In this document: positions 1 to 5,346 of the stretch, one piece after another
Layout of the letters: each line of letters opens with the position of its first letter
How positions within the stretch are numbered: position 1 is the first letter of the stretch
Source of the DNA: Candidatus Methanoplasma sp.
Lineage (GTDB): Archaea; Thermoplasmatota; Thermoplasmata; Methanomassiliicoccales; Methanomethylophilaceae
DNA: 6,153 bases
Direction of reading: 5' to 3'
Assembly: GCA_031271555.1 (NCBI GenBank)
Contig: JAISVN010000108.1
Location: forward strand, 1 to 6,153
Made by a program: the position numbers and the translations under genes
The notes under the pieces: model-generated
Seen by the model: the letters and a program-made list of their open reading frames with translations, nothing else
Told to the model about the DNA's origin: nothing
Database searches by the model: none

Positions 1-1
1 C

Positions 2-52
2 GTAAACGACTTCAAAAGAAGATACGAACGCAGAAGTAAGTTCGCGGATTGA
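2..52 (+). CDS. Possible 3' tail of a gene entering from the left edge
   Basis: A reading frame open from the left edge ends at a TGA at 50-52 and gives the basic, hydrophilic tail VNDFKRRYERRSKFAD. It could be the C-terminus of a protein encoded to the left, but only 16 residues are visible and I do not recognise the family. The neighbouring plus frame starting at base 1 is also open for 12 codons and ends in TAA at 37-39 (RKRLQKKIRTQK), so the frame choice is not secure. Sequence to the left of the window would settle it. Confidence 0.2.
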   Translation, partial: VNDFKRRYERRSKFAD

Positions 53-102
53 CCTCTGCCAAACGCATTGCATATCTGAGCCCAACGGAGATGAGCTGGA
101 TC

Positions 103-306
103 TCAGTTCATCCCTATCGGCATTATCTTATTGCTGTCGTCTAGCGAGAGAAGGCTGTCATACGAACATACTATACCGCCGGGCCCTCTTTTTCCGAATT
201 TATCTATTAACCTGAGTGCTTTGATATCTTCTCTGCACCCTCCATGTGTCTCTTTATGTACATGCCAGTTTTTGTCCGATTTAATATCCAATATTGAATC
301 AGACAT
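103..306 (-). CDS. Doubtful small hypothetical protein, 67 aa
   Basis: An ATG at 306-304 opens a 67-codon frame ending in TGA at 105-103. The product is hydrophilic with a His/Cys-containing N-terminal half (HVHKETHGGC) and a second Cys in the middle (IVCSYD); there is no signal peptide or membrane segment, and I do not recognise a family. No Shine-Dalgarno sequence precedes the start, which follows AT-rich sequence, and I see no clear TATA box at the distance a leaderless transcript would need. The frame stays open after the TGA for 34 more codons to the left edge, which is unremarkable by chance but would also fit a decayed or interrupted gene. It lies beyond the queE terminator, so it would need its own promoter. 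A chance frame is a serious alternative. Confidence 0.25.
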   Translation of the reverse strand: MSDSILDIKSDKNWHVHKETHGGCREDIKALRLIDKFGKRGPGGIVCSYDSLLSLDDSNKIMPIGMN

Positions 307-357
307 GTTTAATGTTCATTAAGGCGGATGAAATCATGAATAACCGTCATTGATACG

Positions 358-399
358 GCATAAAAGGAAAAAGATCATTAAAAACGAAATGAAAAGGGG
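358..399 (-). terminator. T-rich terminator after queE
   Basis: Directly after the queE TGA the minus strand reads through repeated thymine tracts at about 395-392, 384-380, 372-368 and 365-362, with no strong hairpin. Archaeal RNA polymerase commonly terminates at such U-rich runs without a stem-loop. The position at the end of the six-gene unit, with no further convincing gene on the same strand, supports this. It is inferred from base composition only. Confidence 0.6.
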
Positions 400-1023
400 T
401 CAGACCGACCTTTTGTCTCCCCATATTATCTTGTGAAGCTGCGGCAGGACCCTGACGTTCAGCTTCCTTTGAACAACCTCTTCGGCTATGGGCAGAAGGT
501 CCATTCCGCCCACCGGCGAGAATATCACATTCGTATCAACGGGATTCTCCCTCAGGAAACGGATGGCGTATGCAAGATCTATGCGGTCGCCTATTATGAA
601 CTTCAGCTGGTCCTTCTTTCCCATATGTTCCAGATTCGAAAGCCTGTTCTTCTCGGACATTCCTGAGGAAGGGCATTTTATATCCAGGCTTACGAGCACC
701 CTCTCGTCTTTCGGTATCCACGATATATCCATGGAACCGTTCGTTTCTATGACGACCTTTTTATTCTTATCTAGAAGCCTGTCTAAAAGTTCCGGCAGAT
801 CCTTCTGAAGAAGCGGCTCTCCGCCTGTGATGCAGACATTCTCTGTGTCGTCCACCATCTCCATTATCTCATCGATGGCCGCATCTATGCCTCCTTCCTG
901 TGCATATGTCGTATCACACCATTCGCACCTCAGGTTGCAGCCTGCCGTCCTTATGAAATATGTGGGTACACCGATCATCAGACCTTCTCCCTGTATCGAC
1001 CTGAAATATTCGCATATCTTCAT
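400..1023 (-). CDS. queE: 7-carboxy-7-deazaguanine synthase (QueE), radical SAM enzyme
   Basis: QueE is a radical S-adenosylmethionine enzyme that contracts the ring of 6-carboxy-5,6,7,8-tetrahydropterin to 7-carboxy-7-deazaguanine, the step between QueD and QueC on the way to preQ0. The 207-residue product starts with the family's N-terminal block (residues 1-20, including FRSIQGEG). The Fe-S cluster motif C-x3-C-x2-C is at Cys29, Cys33 and Cys36. The SAM-binding GGEP motif is at 67-70, ETNGS at 93-97 and DIKCPSSG at 114-121; the protein closes with QLHKIIWG (195-202). Length is normal for a compact archaeal QueE. The start is supported by AGGTGA at 1033-1028, four bases upstream, which contains the queC stop codon, so the two genes are probably translationally coupled. 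It is the last gene of the unit; nothing appears damaged. Confidence 0.96.
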   Translation of the reverse strand: MKICEYFRSIQGEGLMIGVPTYFIRTAGCNLRCEWCDTTYAQEGGIDAAIDEIMEMVDDTENVCITGGEPLLQKDLPELLDRLLDKNKKVVIETNGSMDISWIPKDERVLVSLDIKCPSSGMSEKNRLSNLEHMGKKDQLKFIIGDRIDLAYAIRFLRENPVDTNVIFSPVGGMDLLPIAEEVVQRKLNVRVLPQLHKIIWGDKRSV

Positions 1024-1027
1024 CTTC

Positions 1028-1696
1028 TCACCTGTACCTTATTTCATCATCATATCCTGCTTCTTTGAAACCTTTCAGTCTGAGCCGGCACGAGTCGCAT
1101 GTGCCGCATGCCGCCTCTCCGCCTTCATAGCATGACCAGGTCAGACCCAGAGGGGCATTCAATTCCTTCCCCTTTCTCACTATGTCTGCTTTGGTCATAT
1201 CGATTATCGGCGTCTTTATCTCGATGGCTCTGCCTTCGACCCCTGCCTTGGTCCCCTTGGCCAGCATATCTCTGAAAGATGCGAAGAAATCCGGGCGGCA
1301 GTCGGGATAACCTGAATAATCCACTGCGTTCGCCCCTATGTATATCGCCTCAGCATCGATGGATTCGCATAGTCCTGCGGCTATGCTCAGGAATATTATG
1401 TTCCTTGCCGGAACGTACGTTATCGGTATCTCCTCATCCAGATTCCCTTTCCGTGATGATGGCACTTTAAGATCCTCATTCGTCAGCGCGGATCTGAAGG
1501 AGGAAAGGTCCATGTCGATTATCTTGTGGTCTATACCGTAATGTCTGCAGACCGCTTCTGCGGACTCCAGTTCTCTGGAGTGCCTCTGCCCGTACCTGAA
1601 ACTTATCGCAGATACCTCCATGCCTTCGCTGACTGCGACCGCCAACGTCACCGTCGAGTCCAGTCCGCCGGAGAGCAGTACAACCGCCTTTGGCAT
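1028..1696 (-). CDS. queC: 7-cyano-7-deazaguanine (preQ0) synthase QueC
   Basis: QueC uses ATP and ammonia to convert 7-carboxy-7-deazaguanine to preQ0. In archaea preQ0 is inserted at position 15 of tRNA and then becomes archaeosine. The 222-residue product has the PP-loop ATP motif SGGLDS at 9-14, FRYGQRH at 33-39, YVPARN at 94-99, DYSGYPDCR at 126-134, and a C-terminal zinc site at Cys189, Cys197, Cys200 and Cys203. I chose the ATG at 1696 over an in-frame ATG at 1717 because AGGTG at 1706-1702 lies five bases upstream of the former, the PP-loop then falls at the usual place, and no ribosome site precedes the latter. The start shares one base with the queD stop (TGATG). There is no fused amidotransferase domain, so it is plain QueC rather than the GAT-QueC form proposed for archaeosine formation in some archaea. 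Confidence 0.96.
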   Translation of the reverse strand: MPKAVVLLSGGLDSTVTLAVAVSEGMEVSAISFRYGQRHSRELESAEAVCRHYGIDHKIIDMDLSSFRSALTNEDLKVPSSRKGNLDEEIPITYVPARNIIFLSIAAGLCESIDAEAIYIGANAVDYSGYPDCRPDFFASFRDMLAKGTKAGVEGRAIEIKTPIIDMTKADIVRKGKELNAPLGLTWSCYEGGEAACGTCDSCRLRLKGFKEAGYDDEIRYR

Positions 1697-2169
1697 CACA
1701 GCACCTTTGTGTACCATGCCGTCTGCCCGCGCTCTTCGTCGAGCCCCATGGACAGACTTCTAACGGTCTTGGGGAAATCCAGATCTTCGGCCATCTTCTC
1801 GGTCATCATCCTGGCCATCTCTTCTGCGGTGGTCGTCGAGACATCCAGCATCATGACGTCCTCCGCAGGGAAAACGTATCTCTTGCTGCAGGATGTTACT
1901 TCGACGGAGCCGTCTTTCTCCTCGATCTTGACTATCTTTGACTTCGCAGGCAGCAGGACCTTGTGGTCCATCTCGTCGATCATGGATCTCAGTTTCTTCT
2001 TCAGCACAACGAAGTCCATTACCATGCCATCCTCATCGAGTTCTCCTTCCAGCCTCATCCTGACTATGTAGCTGTGGCCGTGGAGTCTGGAGCACTTCTC
2101 GTGCATCGGTATGAAATGGCATGACGAGAACCTTATTCCGGTGTGTCCACCATCGATCTCCAGTATCAT
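1696..2169 (-). CDS. queD: 6-carboxy-5,6,7,8-tetrahydropterin synthase (QueD)
   Basis: QueD belongs to the 6-pyruvoyl-tetrahydropterin synthase family and turns 7,8-dihydroneopterin triphosphate into 6-carboxy-tetrahydropterin, the first committed step to preQ0. The 157-residue product shows the zinc histidines His18, His30 and His32, the catalytic Cys26 in KCSRLHGHSY, the Asp68-His69 pair in MDHKVL, the STTTAEEMA segment at 111-119 and a C-terminal substrate-binding glutamate, probably Glu145, in EERGQTAWY. Compared with the roughly 120-residue E. coli enzyme it has about 27 extra residues between the Asp-His pair and the TTAE segment, an insertion I believe is common in archaeal members. 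GGAGGG at 2181-2176 lies six bases before the ATG. The start overlaps the upstream gene's stop as ATGA. Placement beside queC and queE argues for QueD rather than a biopterin-pathway homologue. Confidence 0.94.
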   Translation of the reverse strand: MILEIDGGHTGIRFSSCHFIPMHEKCSRLHGHSYIVRMRLEGELDEDGMVMDFVVLKKKLRSMIDEMDHKVLLPAKSKIVKIEEKDGSVEVTSCSKRYVFPAEDVMMLDVSTTTAEEMARMMTEKMAEDLDFPKTVRSLSMGLDEERGQTAWYTKVL

Positions 2170-2915
2170 CTCTTTCCCTCCGCGAGTTTCATGGCAAGTA
2201 TTATTGAATCCATATAATCGGTCTTTACCCTGGATGTGTCCACGAACACTTTGTCTATGTTGAGTACCGGGGCTCCGAGCGCCACGGCATCACCTATGAA
2301 ATGCAGAGTTCGGAAGATCAGATTGCCTGTTATGCCGTCCGGTGCGATTATCAGGTCTGCTTCCTCTACAGCATCTTCGATAAGTATCTCCGCATCGTAT
2401 GCGTCATATCCTTCTTTCCTGAGAACGGACACGAGCTTTTCGGCATCCTCTATTGTCCTGTCGACGGTATCGTTCCTGCCTTTGTCCTCTTTCCTGCCTC
2501 CGGACATGACGGCGATCTTCGTACCTGCGCCCATCTTTTTCATGAGAGGCAGCGCTTTGACGACGATGTTGTGTTTCTCCTCAATGGTCCAGCCTTCATC
2601 TATGCCTACCGGGGCCATGAAGAACGTGCGGCCTCTTTTCGGCTCCATTATTACAAGTCTCTCAAGTTCCTTCACTCCGGCCTTCTCTTTCAGAATGCGA
2701 AGAAGCTCCGAGGACGGCATATCACCTCTGACCGCGGCATCTATCCTGCCGGAGAACAGATCGTCCACAAGCAGTTCAGGATCGTCGTAGATCTTCACCG
2801 TCTTCACGTTGAGAGCATGGACGCTGTTCTCAACGTGTTTTGAGTCGGTACCGCGGCCGATGCCTACGCGTACATCCGGAAGGTCTGTCTGCAGAAGATC
2901 CTTTACTGTGAACAT
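2166..2915 (-). CDS. mtxX: Methanogenesis marker protein 4, MtxX family (phosphotransacetylase-like)
   Basis: This 249-residue protein resembles the MtxX/methanogenesis marker 4 family, which is related in fold to phosphate acetyl/butyryltransferases and occurs essentially in methanogens. Its biochemical role is not established; the historical annotation as a methyltransferase subunit X should not be read as a demonstrated activity. Visible conserved-looking blocks are VRGDMPSS (62-69), MAPVGIDEG (100-108), AVMSGGRKEDKGRN (135-148), APDGITGNLIFRTL (191-204) and VFVDTSR (223-229). The SGGR and PDGITGN blocks correspond to the phosphate/CoA-binding region of phosphotransacetylases. No signal peptide or membrane segment is seen, so it should be cytoplasmic. 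It starts 24 bases after the dph2 stop, without a strong Shine-Dalgarno sequence, and overlaps queD by four bases. Recognition is from memory of the family; a distant phosphotransacetylase homologue of other function is the alternative. Confidence 0.82.
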   Translation of the reverse strand: MFTVKDLLQTDLPDVRVGIGRGTDSKHVENSVHALNVKTVKIYDDPELLVDDLFSGRIDAAVRGDMPSSELLRILKEKAGVKELERLVIMEPKRGRTFFMAPVGIDEGWTIEEKHNIVVKALPLMKKMGAGTKIAVMSGGRKEDKGRNDTVDRTIEDAEKLVSVLRKEGYDAYDAEILIEDAVEEADLIIAPDGITGNLIFRTLHFIGDAVALGAPVLNIDKVFVDTSRVKTDYMDSIILAMKLAEGKR

Positions 2916-2939
2916 TAGACGACCATTATATCAAGCATA

Positions 2940-3929
2940 TTAAGGATTTGTGATTGCGTCGAATTCATACTTTTCCCATTCTCTGAGTCCCAGAGCTATC
3001 TCCGCCTCTGTGACCGTCAACATCGGTTTCTGATATCTTGCGGAATCGTCCATCGCTATTCTGGGACAGGCAGTGTTTATGTAGGCATCCACTCTGTAAG
3101 GCAGAAGGGCATCCGGGCCTATCTCGTTCATCACGAGCCTGTATGCTTTCTTTCCGAGTTCTTCTATCCTTTTTATCAACATATCGGCGGACGTGGACCT
3201 GTCCTGTCCGGATTTCGTGCAGACAATCACCAGGAAGCTTTCTGCGCTCTTTGCCGATTCAATGGCGGCGAATCTCTTTCTGAGCATCCTCTCTTTGGCC
3301 TCATCCACCGACCTGACCTCTCCGGTTATCGGATTCAGTACGGTCATGGGCTTGCTTACGCCGAAGGCCGCTGCAAGAGGATGAAAATCACCCTCTCCGA
3401 GATATAGGAAGGCATCGACCTTGTCCTGAACTGACATGGCGGAAGTGAAATTGCATCCGAGGACCTGTCCGGGATGGAATATCCTGCCGTCCCCTCTGCC
3501 GATGAATACCTCCTTCCCCATCTCCTCAAGGGTCGCCTTCGCTGCGGTTATCAATCCGACATACTGGACAGTTGCCAGGATCCCGACCTTTTTCGGAAGC
3601 TTGTCCGAGAGTTCCCTGATATATCCGCCGATATCTGGGTTGACCCTTACCTCAACGAAGAAGATGTCCTCGTCATTCTCCTGAGGGTGTATGGGAGAGT
3701 GCCCGAAGTGTATCAGCGCATCGGCGTATCTTCTGTAATCCGTAAAAAGGTCGCATGCGCCGTAGCACGGGTCGCCGAGAACGATTATGTCGGCATCAGA
3801 AGAACTTGATAAAAAATCGGATATCCTGAGGGCATCCATCTTAAGGCCCTCAGGCAACTGGATCGCAACGGTGCCGTAGCCTCTCTTCTTGATCCAAGAG
3901 GCTGCCGCGTTCAGATCCAGATTGAACAT
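2940..3929 (-). CDS. dph2: Diphthamide biosynthesis enzyme Dph2 (3-amino-3-carboxypropyl transferase)
   Basis: Archaeal Dph2 is a non-classical radical SAM enzyme. A 4Fe-4S cluster held by three widely spaced cysteines cleaves SAM to give a 3-amino-3-carboxypropyl radical that is added to a histidine of elongation factor 2, the first step of diphthamide formation. The 329-residue product has the three expected cysteines, Cys59 in GDPCYGACDL, Cys159 in VLGCNF and Cys288 in INTACPRIAMDD, at nearly the same positions as in the Pyrococcus horikoshii enzyme (59, 163, 287). Other family segments are IQLPEGLK (23-30), HFGHSPIH (74-81) and YLGEGDFHP (176-184). The ATG directly follows the rpl10e stop (TAAATG). 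AGGA-type bases lie rather far upstream, so initiation may depend on coupling to rpl10e translation. The protein looks intact and of normal archaeal length. Confidence 0.95.
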   Translation of the reverse strand: MFNLDLNAAASWIKKRGYGTVAIQLPEGLKMDALRISDFLSSSSDADIIVLGDPCYGACDLFTDYRRYADALIHFGHSPIHPQENDEDIFFVEVRVNPDIGGYIRELSDKLPKKVGILATVQYVGLITAAKATLEEMGKEVFIGRGDGRIFHPGQVLGCNFTSAMSVQDKVDAFLYLGEGDFHPLAAAFGVSKPMTVLNPITGEVRSVDEAKERMLRKRFAAIESAKSAESFLVIVCTKSGQDRSTSADMLIKRIEELGKKAYRLVMNEIGPDALLPYRVDAYINTACPRIAMDDSARYQKPMLTVTEAEIALGLREWEKYEFDAITNP

Positions 3930-4448
3930 TTACTTCATCAGTTCCTGTCCTTTCTCAATGTCAACGTAACATGGGGACGGGAACTTCATAGATGCTTTCC
4001 AGAGTGCGGTCTTGGCAACGCTTGCCTTCTCCGCTGTAACTCCGACGGTAAGAACTGCCTGGTCGCGCTCAAGCCTTGCTGCGGTACCGACGGTCTTTCC
4101 GAAGCCGTTACGCATTCCGCTTGAAACACGGTCTGCACCTGCGCCTGTGGCGAGTTTGTTCTCCCTGAGAACGCAGTGAGGGTAAGCCCTTACCTTGAGG
4201 TGGTAGTTTGCAGATCCCGCCTGACCAGAGAGCATCTTGTTGGCTGCGATACGGCCGGCCTCGAGTGCTGTGTGTCTGATCTGTACGCGATTCTTCACTT
4301 TCAGCGTGAGGACTATGGGGAATTCTTCACTTGTGTTTCCCATGTCGAACTGGGTCAACCTGCTTGCGGGAACTCCTCCCATGTATTCGCGGCGTGTATA
4401 TGCCTGTCCTGTGATCCTTCTGTACATCGATGCGGGCTTTCTTACCAT
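3930..4448 (-). CDS. rpl10e: Large-subunit ribosomal protein L10e (uL16)
   Basis: L10e is the archaeal/eukaryotic counterpart of bacterial L16 (uL16). It sits in the 50S subunit near the peptidyl-transferase centre and the tRNA elbow and is added late in subunit assembly. The 172-residue product begins MVRKPASMYR, has the YTRREYMGGVP block (17-27) and carries the conserved GADRVSSGMRNGFGKTVGTA stretch (104-123), which faces the tRNA-binding region. I start it at the ATG at 4448. AGGTGG at 4459-4454 lies five bases upstream, and this gives the usual archaeal N-terminus. The longer option, a GTG at 4457 adding three residues, would place the start codon inside that ribosome-binding site. It is the first gene of the minus-strand unit and is likely the most highly translated. 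Confidence 0.97.
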   Translation of the reverse strand: MVRKPASMYRRITGQAYTRREYMGGVPASRLTQFDMGNTSEEFPIVLTLKVKNRVQIRHTALEAGRIAANKMLSGQAGSANYHLKVRAYPHCVLRENKLATGAGADRVSSGMRNGFGKTVGTAARLERDQAVLTVGVTAEKASVAKTALWKASMKFPSPCYVDIEKGQELMK

Positions 4449-4453
4449 TTGCG

Positions 4454-4459
4454 CCACCT
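4454..4459 (-). promoter_or_regulatory. Ribosome-binding site deciding the rpl10e start
   Basis: AGGTGG on the minus strand lies five bases before the ATG at 4448. An upstream in-frame GTG at 4457-4455 falls within this hexamer, so it is better explained as part of the binding site than as the initiation codon. Confidence 0.75.
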
Positions 4460-4490
4460 GTGCGTGTAGTAGTGCGACAATCTCGAATTT

Positions 4491-4506
4491 CTATTTAAAG
4501 ACTCTT
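4491..4506 (-). promoter_or_regulatory. Archaeal promoter (TATA box) of the rpl10e-queE unit
   Basis: The minus strand reads CTTTAAATAG at 4500-4491, a good match to an archaeal TATA box, with a purine-rich AGAG just upstream where a TFB-recognition element would sit. Expected initiation about 25 bases downstream, near 4470, would leave a leader of roughly 22 bases containing the rpl10e ribosome-binding site. I see no comparably good TATA box between the later genes, which fits one transcript for all six. Confidence 0.7.
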
Positions 4507-4524
4507 ACTGCGCTATTACTCTTA
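4501..4524. repeat. Short direct repeat beside the rpl10e promoter
   Basis: ACTCTTA occurs at 4501-4507 and again at 4518-4524 on the plus strand, 17 bases start to start, with similar following bases (CT and TT). The inner copy overlaps the expected TFB-recognition element of the rpl10e promoter. It could be a transcription-factor site or chance in AT-rich DNA. Seven-base repeats are weak evidence alone. Confidence 0.35.
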
Positions 4525-4686
4525 TTATTACCACCCAATAGCATAGCACATATAACACTTTCCATGGTATCTGTGCCGTCCAGTCCTCAGAATGACGTTC
4601 GCGGCTGAAAACGAGCCTTCCTGACCGGAAAACAGGATGCGCCGACGATGGCCTTTGGTTTTCTGAATATACATAAGATAACAAAT

Positions 4687-4700
4687 AGTCTTTATATCCG
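4687..4700 (+). promoter_or_regulatory. Probable TATA box for the rnp4-yhbY-serS unit
   Basis: TTTATAT at 4691-4697 is about 28-34 bases upstream of the rnp4 ATG, so transcription would start only a few bases before the gene and the mRNA would be nearly leaderless. An alternative AT-rich element, GAATATACAT at 4665-4674, would give a leader of about 28 bases including the AAGG at 4717-4720. Which is used cannot be decided from sequence alone. Confidence 0.55.
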
Positions 4701-4724
4701 TATCTTAACTCCGCATAAGGAAAC

Positions 4725-5045
4725 ATGTCAAAAAGGCGCATCTCCAAGAATGCGGTGGCCAACATAGGCGAAGAGCGCATATCGGTGCTGACCAAACTGT
4801 CAAAGAACGCTTTGGCAGAAGGGAGAGAGGACCTTGCGGCAAGATATGTTTCCCTGGCGCGGAAGATAGGGATGAAGGTCAATGTGAAGATGCCTGAGGA
4901 TTTCAGGTACTGCAAAGAATGCATGATGCCACTCATCCCCGGCATGAACTGCACGGTGAGGCTTACAGGCGGAAAGATAGTGACCCGGTGCCGGCACTGC
5001 GGCGGTCTGAAAAGAAAACCATATTTGAAGGAGAGACAGAAATGA
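4725..5045 (+). CDS. rnp4: Ribonuclease P protein component 4 (Rpp21/Rpr2 family)
   Basis: Rnp4 is one of the archaeal RNase P protein subunits that assist the catalytic RNA in removing 5' leaders from precursor tRNA; it normally pairs with Rnp1 (Rpp29). The 106-residue basic protein has an N-terminal helical half containing RYVSLARKIGMKVNVKMP (40-57), which resembles the family closely. A zinc ribbon follows, with Cys63-x2-Cys66 and Cys89-x2-Cys92, ending in the basic tail CGGLKRKPYLKERQK. The ATG at 4725 is preceded by AAGG at 4717-4720, four bases away. It is the first gene of the plus-strand unit and overlaps the yhbY-like start as ATGA. Length is normal for the family and all four zinc cysteines are present. 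Confidence 0.94.
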   Translation: MSKRRISKNAVANIGEERISVLTKLSKNALAEGREDLAARYVSLARKIGMKVNVKMPEDFRYCKECMMPLIPGMNCTVRLTGGKIVTRCRHCGGLKRKPYLKERQK

Positions 5046-5335
5046 CGGAGAAAGATGCAAGGAAAGAACTGATGAGGCGTGCAAACGACCTCGGCCCCAC
5101 GGTCCATGTGGGAAAGGACGGCATCGATGAGGGGCTGTTGAACGAGATAACAGCCCAGCTCAAAAATGCCAGATTGATTAAGGTCAAGATACTGAATACC
5201 GTAGACGGCGATCCGAAAAGCATCGCCGAAGAATTGGCATCATCCACGAACTCCGTCATTGTGGATGTCAGGGGAGGCGTCGCAGTGCTTACAGACAAAC
5301 GCACATGGACCTCGCTCAGCCAAAAGAAATTCTGA
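5042..5335 (+). CDS. YhbY-like CRM-domain RNA-binding protein
   Basis: This 97-residue protein is essentially a single CRM (CRS1-YhbY) domain, an RNA-binding fold related to the C-terminal domain of IF3. In bacteria YhbY associates with precursor 50S subunits; the archaeal role is not well established, though the domain is expected to bind structured RNA. Visible features are HVGKDGIDEGLL (22-33) with the GxxG-type loop GKDG at 24-27, the LIKVKI strand at 45-50, and the closing strand segment VDVRGGVAVLTDK (74-86). The ATG overlaps the rnp4 stop by four bases, and AAGGAG at 5028-5033 lies eight bases upstream, which fixes this start over an earlier in-frame ATG at 4919 that would lie deep inside rnp4. 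The gap to serS is 11 bases. Confidence 0.9.
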   Translation: MTEKDARKELMRRANDLGPTVHVGKDGIDEGLLNEITAQLKNARLIKVKILNTVDGDPKSIAEELASSTNSVIVDVRGGVAVLTDKRTWTSLSQKKF

Positions 5336-5340
5336 GAGGG
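5334..5340 (+). promoter_or_regulatory. Ribosome-binding site deciding the serS start
   Basis: GAGAGGG immediately abuts an ATG at 5341 but lies six bases before a second in-frame ATG at 5347. The spacing and the usual SerS N-terminus (MLD...) favour 5347 as the start. The site overlaps the end of the yhbY-like gene. Confidence 0.65.
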
Positions 5341-5346
5341 ATGACA

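Larger units (their letters stand above)
4458..4724. other. Divergent intergenic region between rpl10e and rnp4
   Basis: This stretch separates two diverging translation operons. Its outer parts are AT-rich and hold the two promoters. The centre, about 4565-4660, is richer in GC and has no convincing reading frame. In that centre TCCTG at 4619-4623 can pair with CAGGA at 4633-4637, and GAAAAC at 4607-4612 (with a second copy at 4628-4633) can pair with GTTTTC at 4658-4663. A plus-strand CATATAAC near 4549-4556 could act as a TATA box for a short RNA starting near 4580. I cannot identify a tRNA, a C/D-box RNA or any known RNA family here. Confidence 0.5.

Noticed and set aside
1..105. Selenocysteine or pyrrolysine read-through at the TGA at 105-103
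   Set aside because: Pyrrolysine uses TAG, not TGA, and nothing resembling a selenocysteine insertion element or a selenoprotein family is visible; 34 open codons by chance is not unusual.
45..120. tRNA-like or terminator-like hairpin near the left edge (GAGAT 88-92 with ATCTC 100-104)
   Set aside because: The stem is only five pairs, no acceptor or T-arm complement can be built, and no T tract follows.
1697..1717. Earlier ATG at 1717 as the queC start
   Set aside because: No ribosome site precedes it and it would extend the overlap into queD; the ATG at 1696 has AGGTG at the right distance.
1526..2071. A 181-codon plus-strand frame across queC and queD
   Set aside because: It is opposite two well-supported genes with intact catalytic motifs; the serine-rich translation is what an antisense frame of such genes typically gives.
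2236..2790. A 184-codon plus-strand frame opposite the mtxX-like gene
   Set aside because: It is serine-rich and low in complexity, antisense to a gene with conserved blocks, and has no supporting promoter or ribosome site.
4449..4457. GTG at 4457 as the rpl10e start
   Set aside because: The GTG is part of the AGGTGG ribosome-binding site for the ATG at 4448, and the shorter protein matches the usual L10e N-terminus.
4585..4625. C/D-box guide RNA suggested by TGACG and several CTGA tetramers
   Set aside because: No proper RUGAUGA C box is present and the distances between the CTGA copies do not fit the C-D'/C'-D layout.
4505..5107. A 200-codon minus-strand frame covering the rnp4 region
   Set aside because: It lies antisense to rnp4 and the start of the yhbY-like gene, both of which have clear family motifs, ribosome sites and coupled junctions. 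The translated frame shows no recognisable domain.
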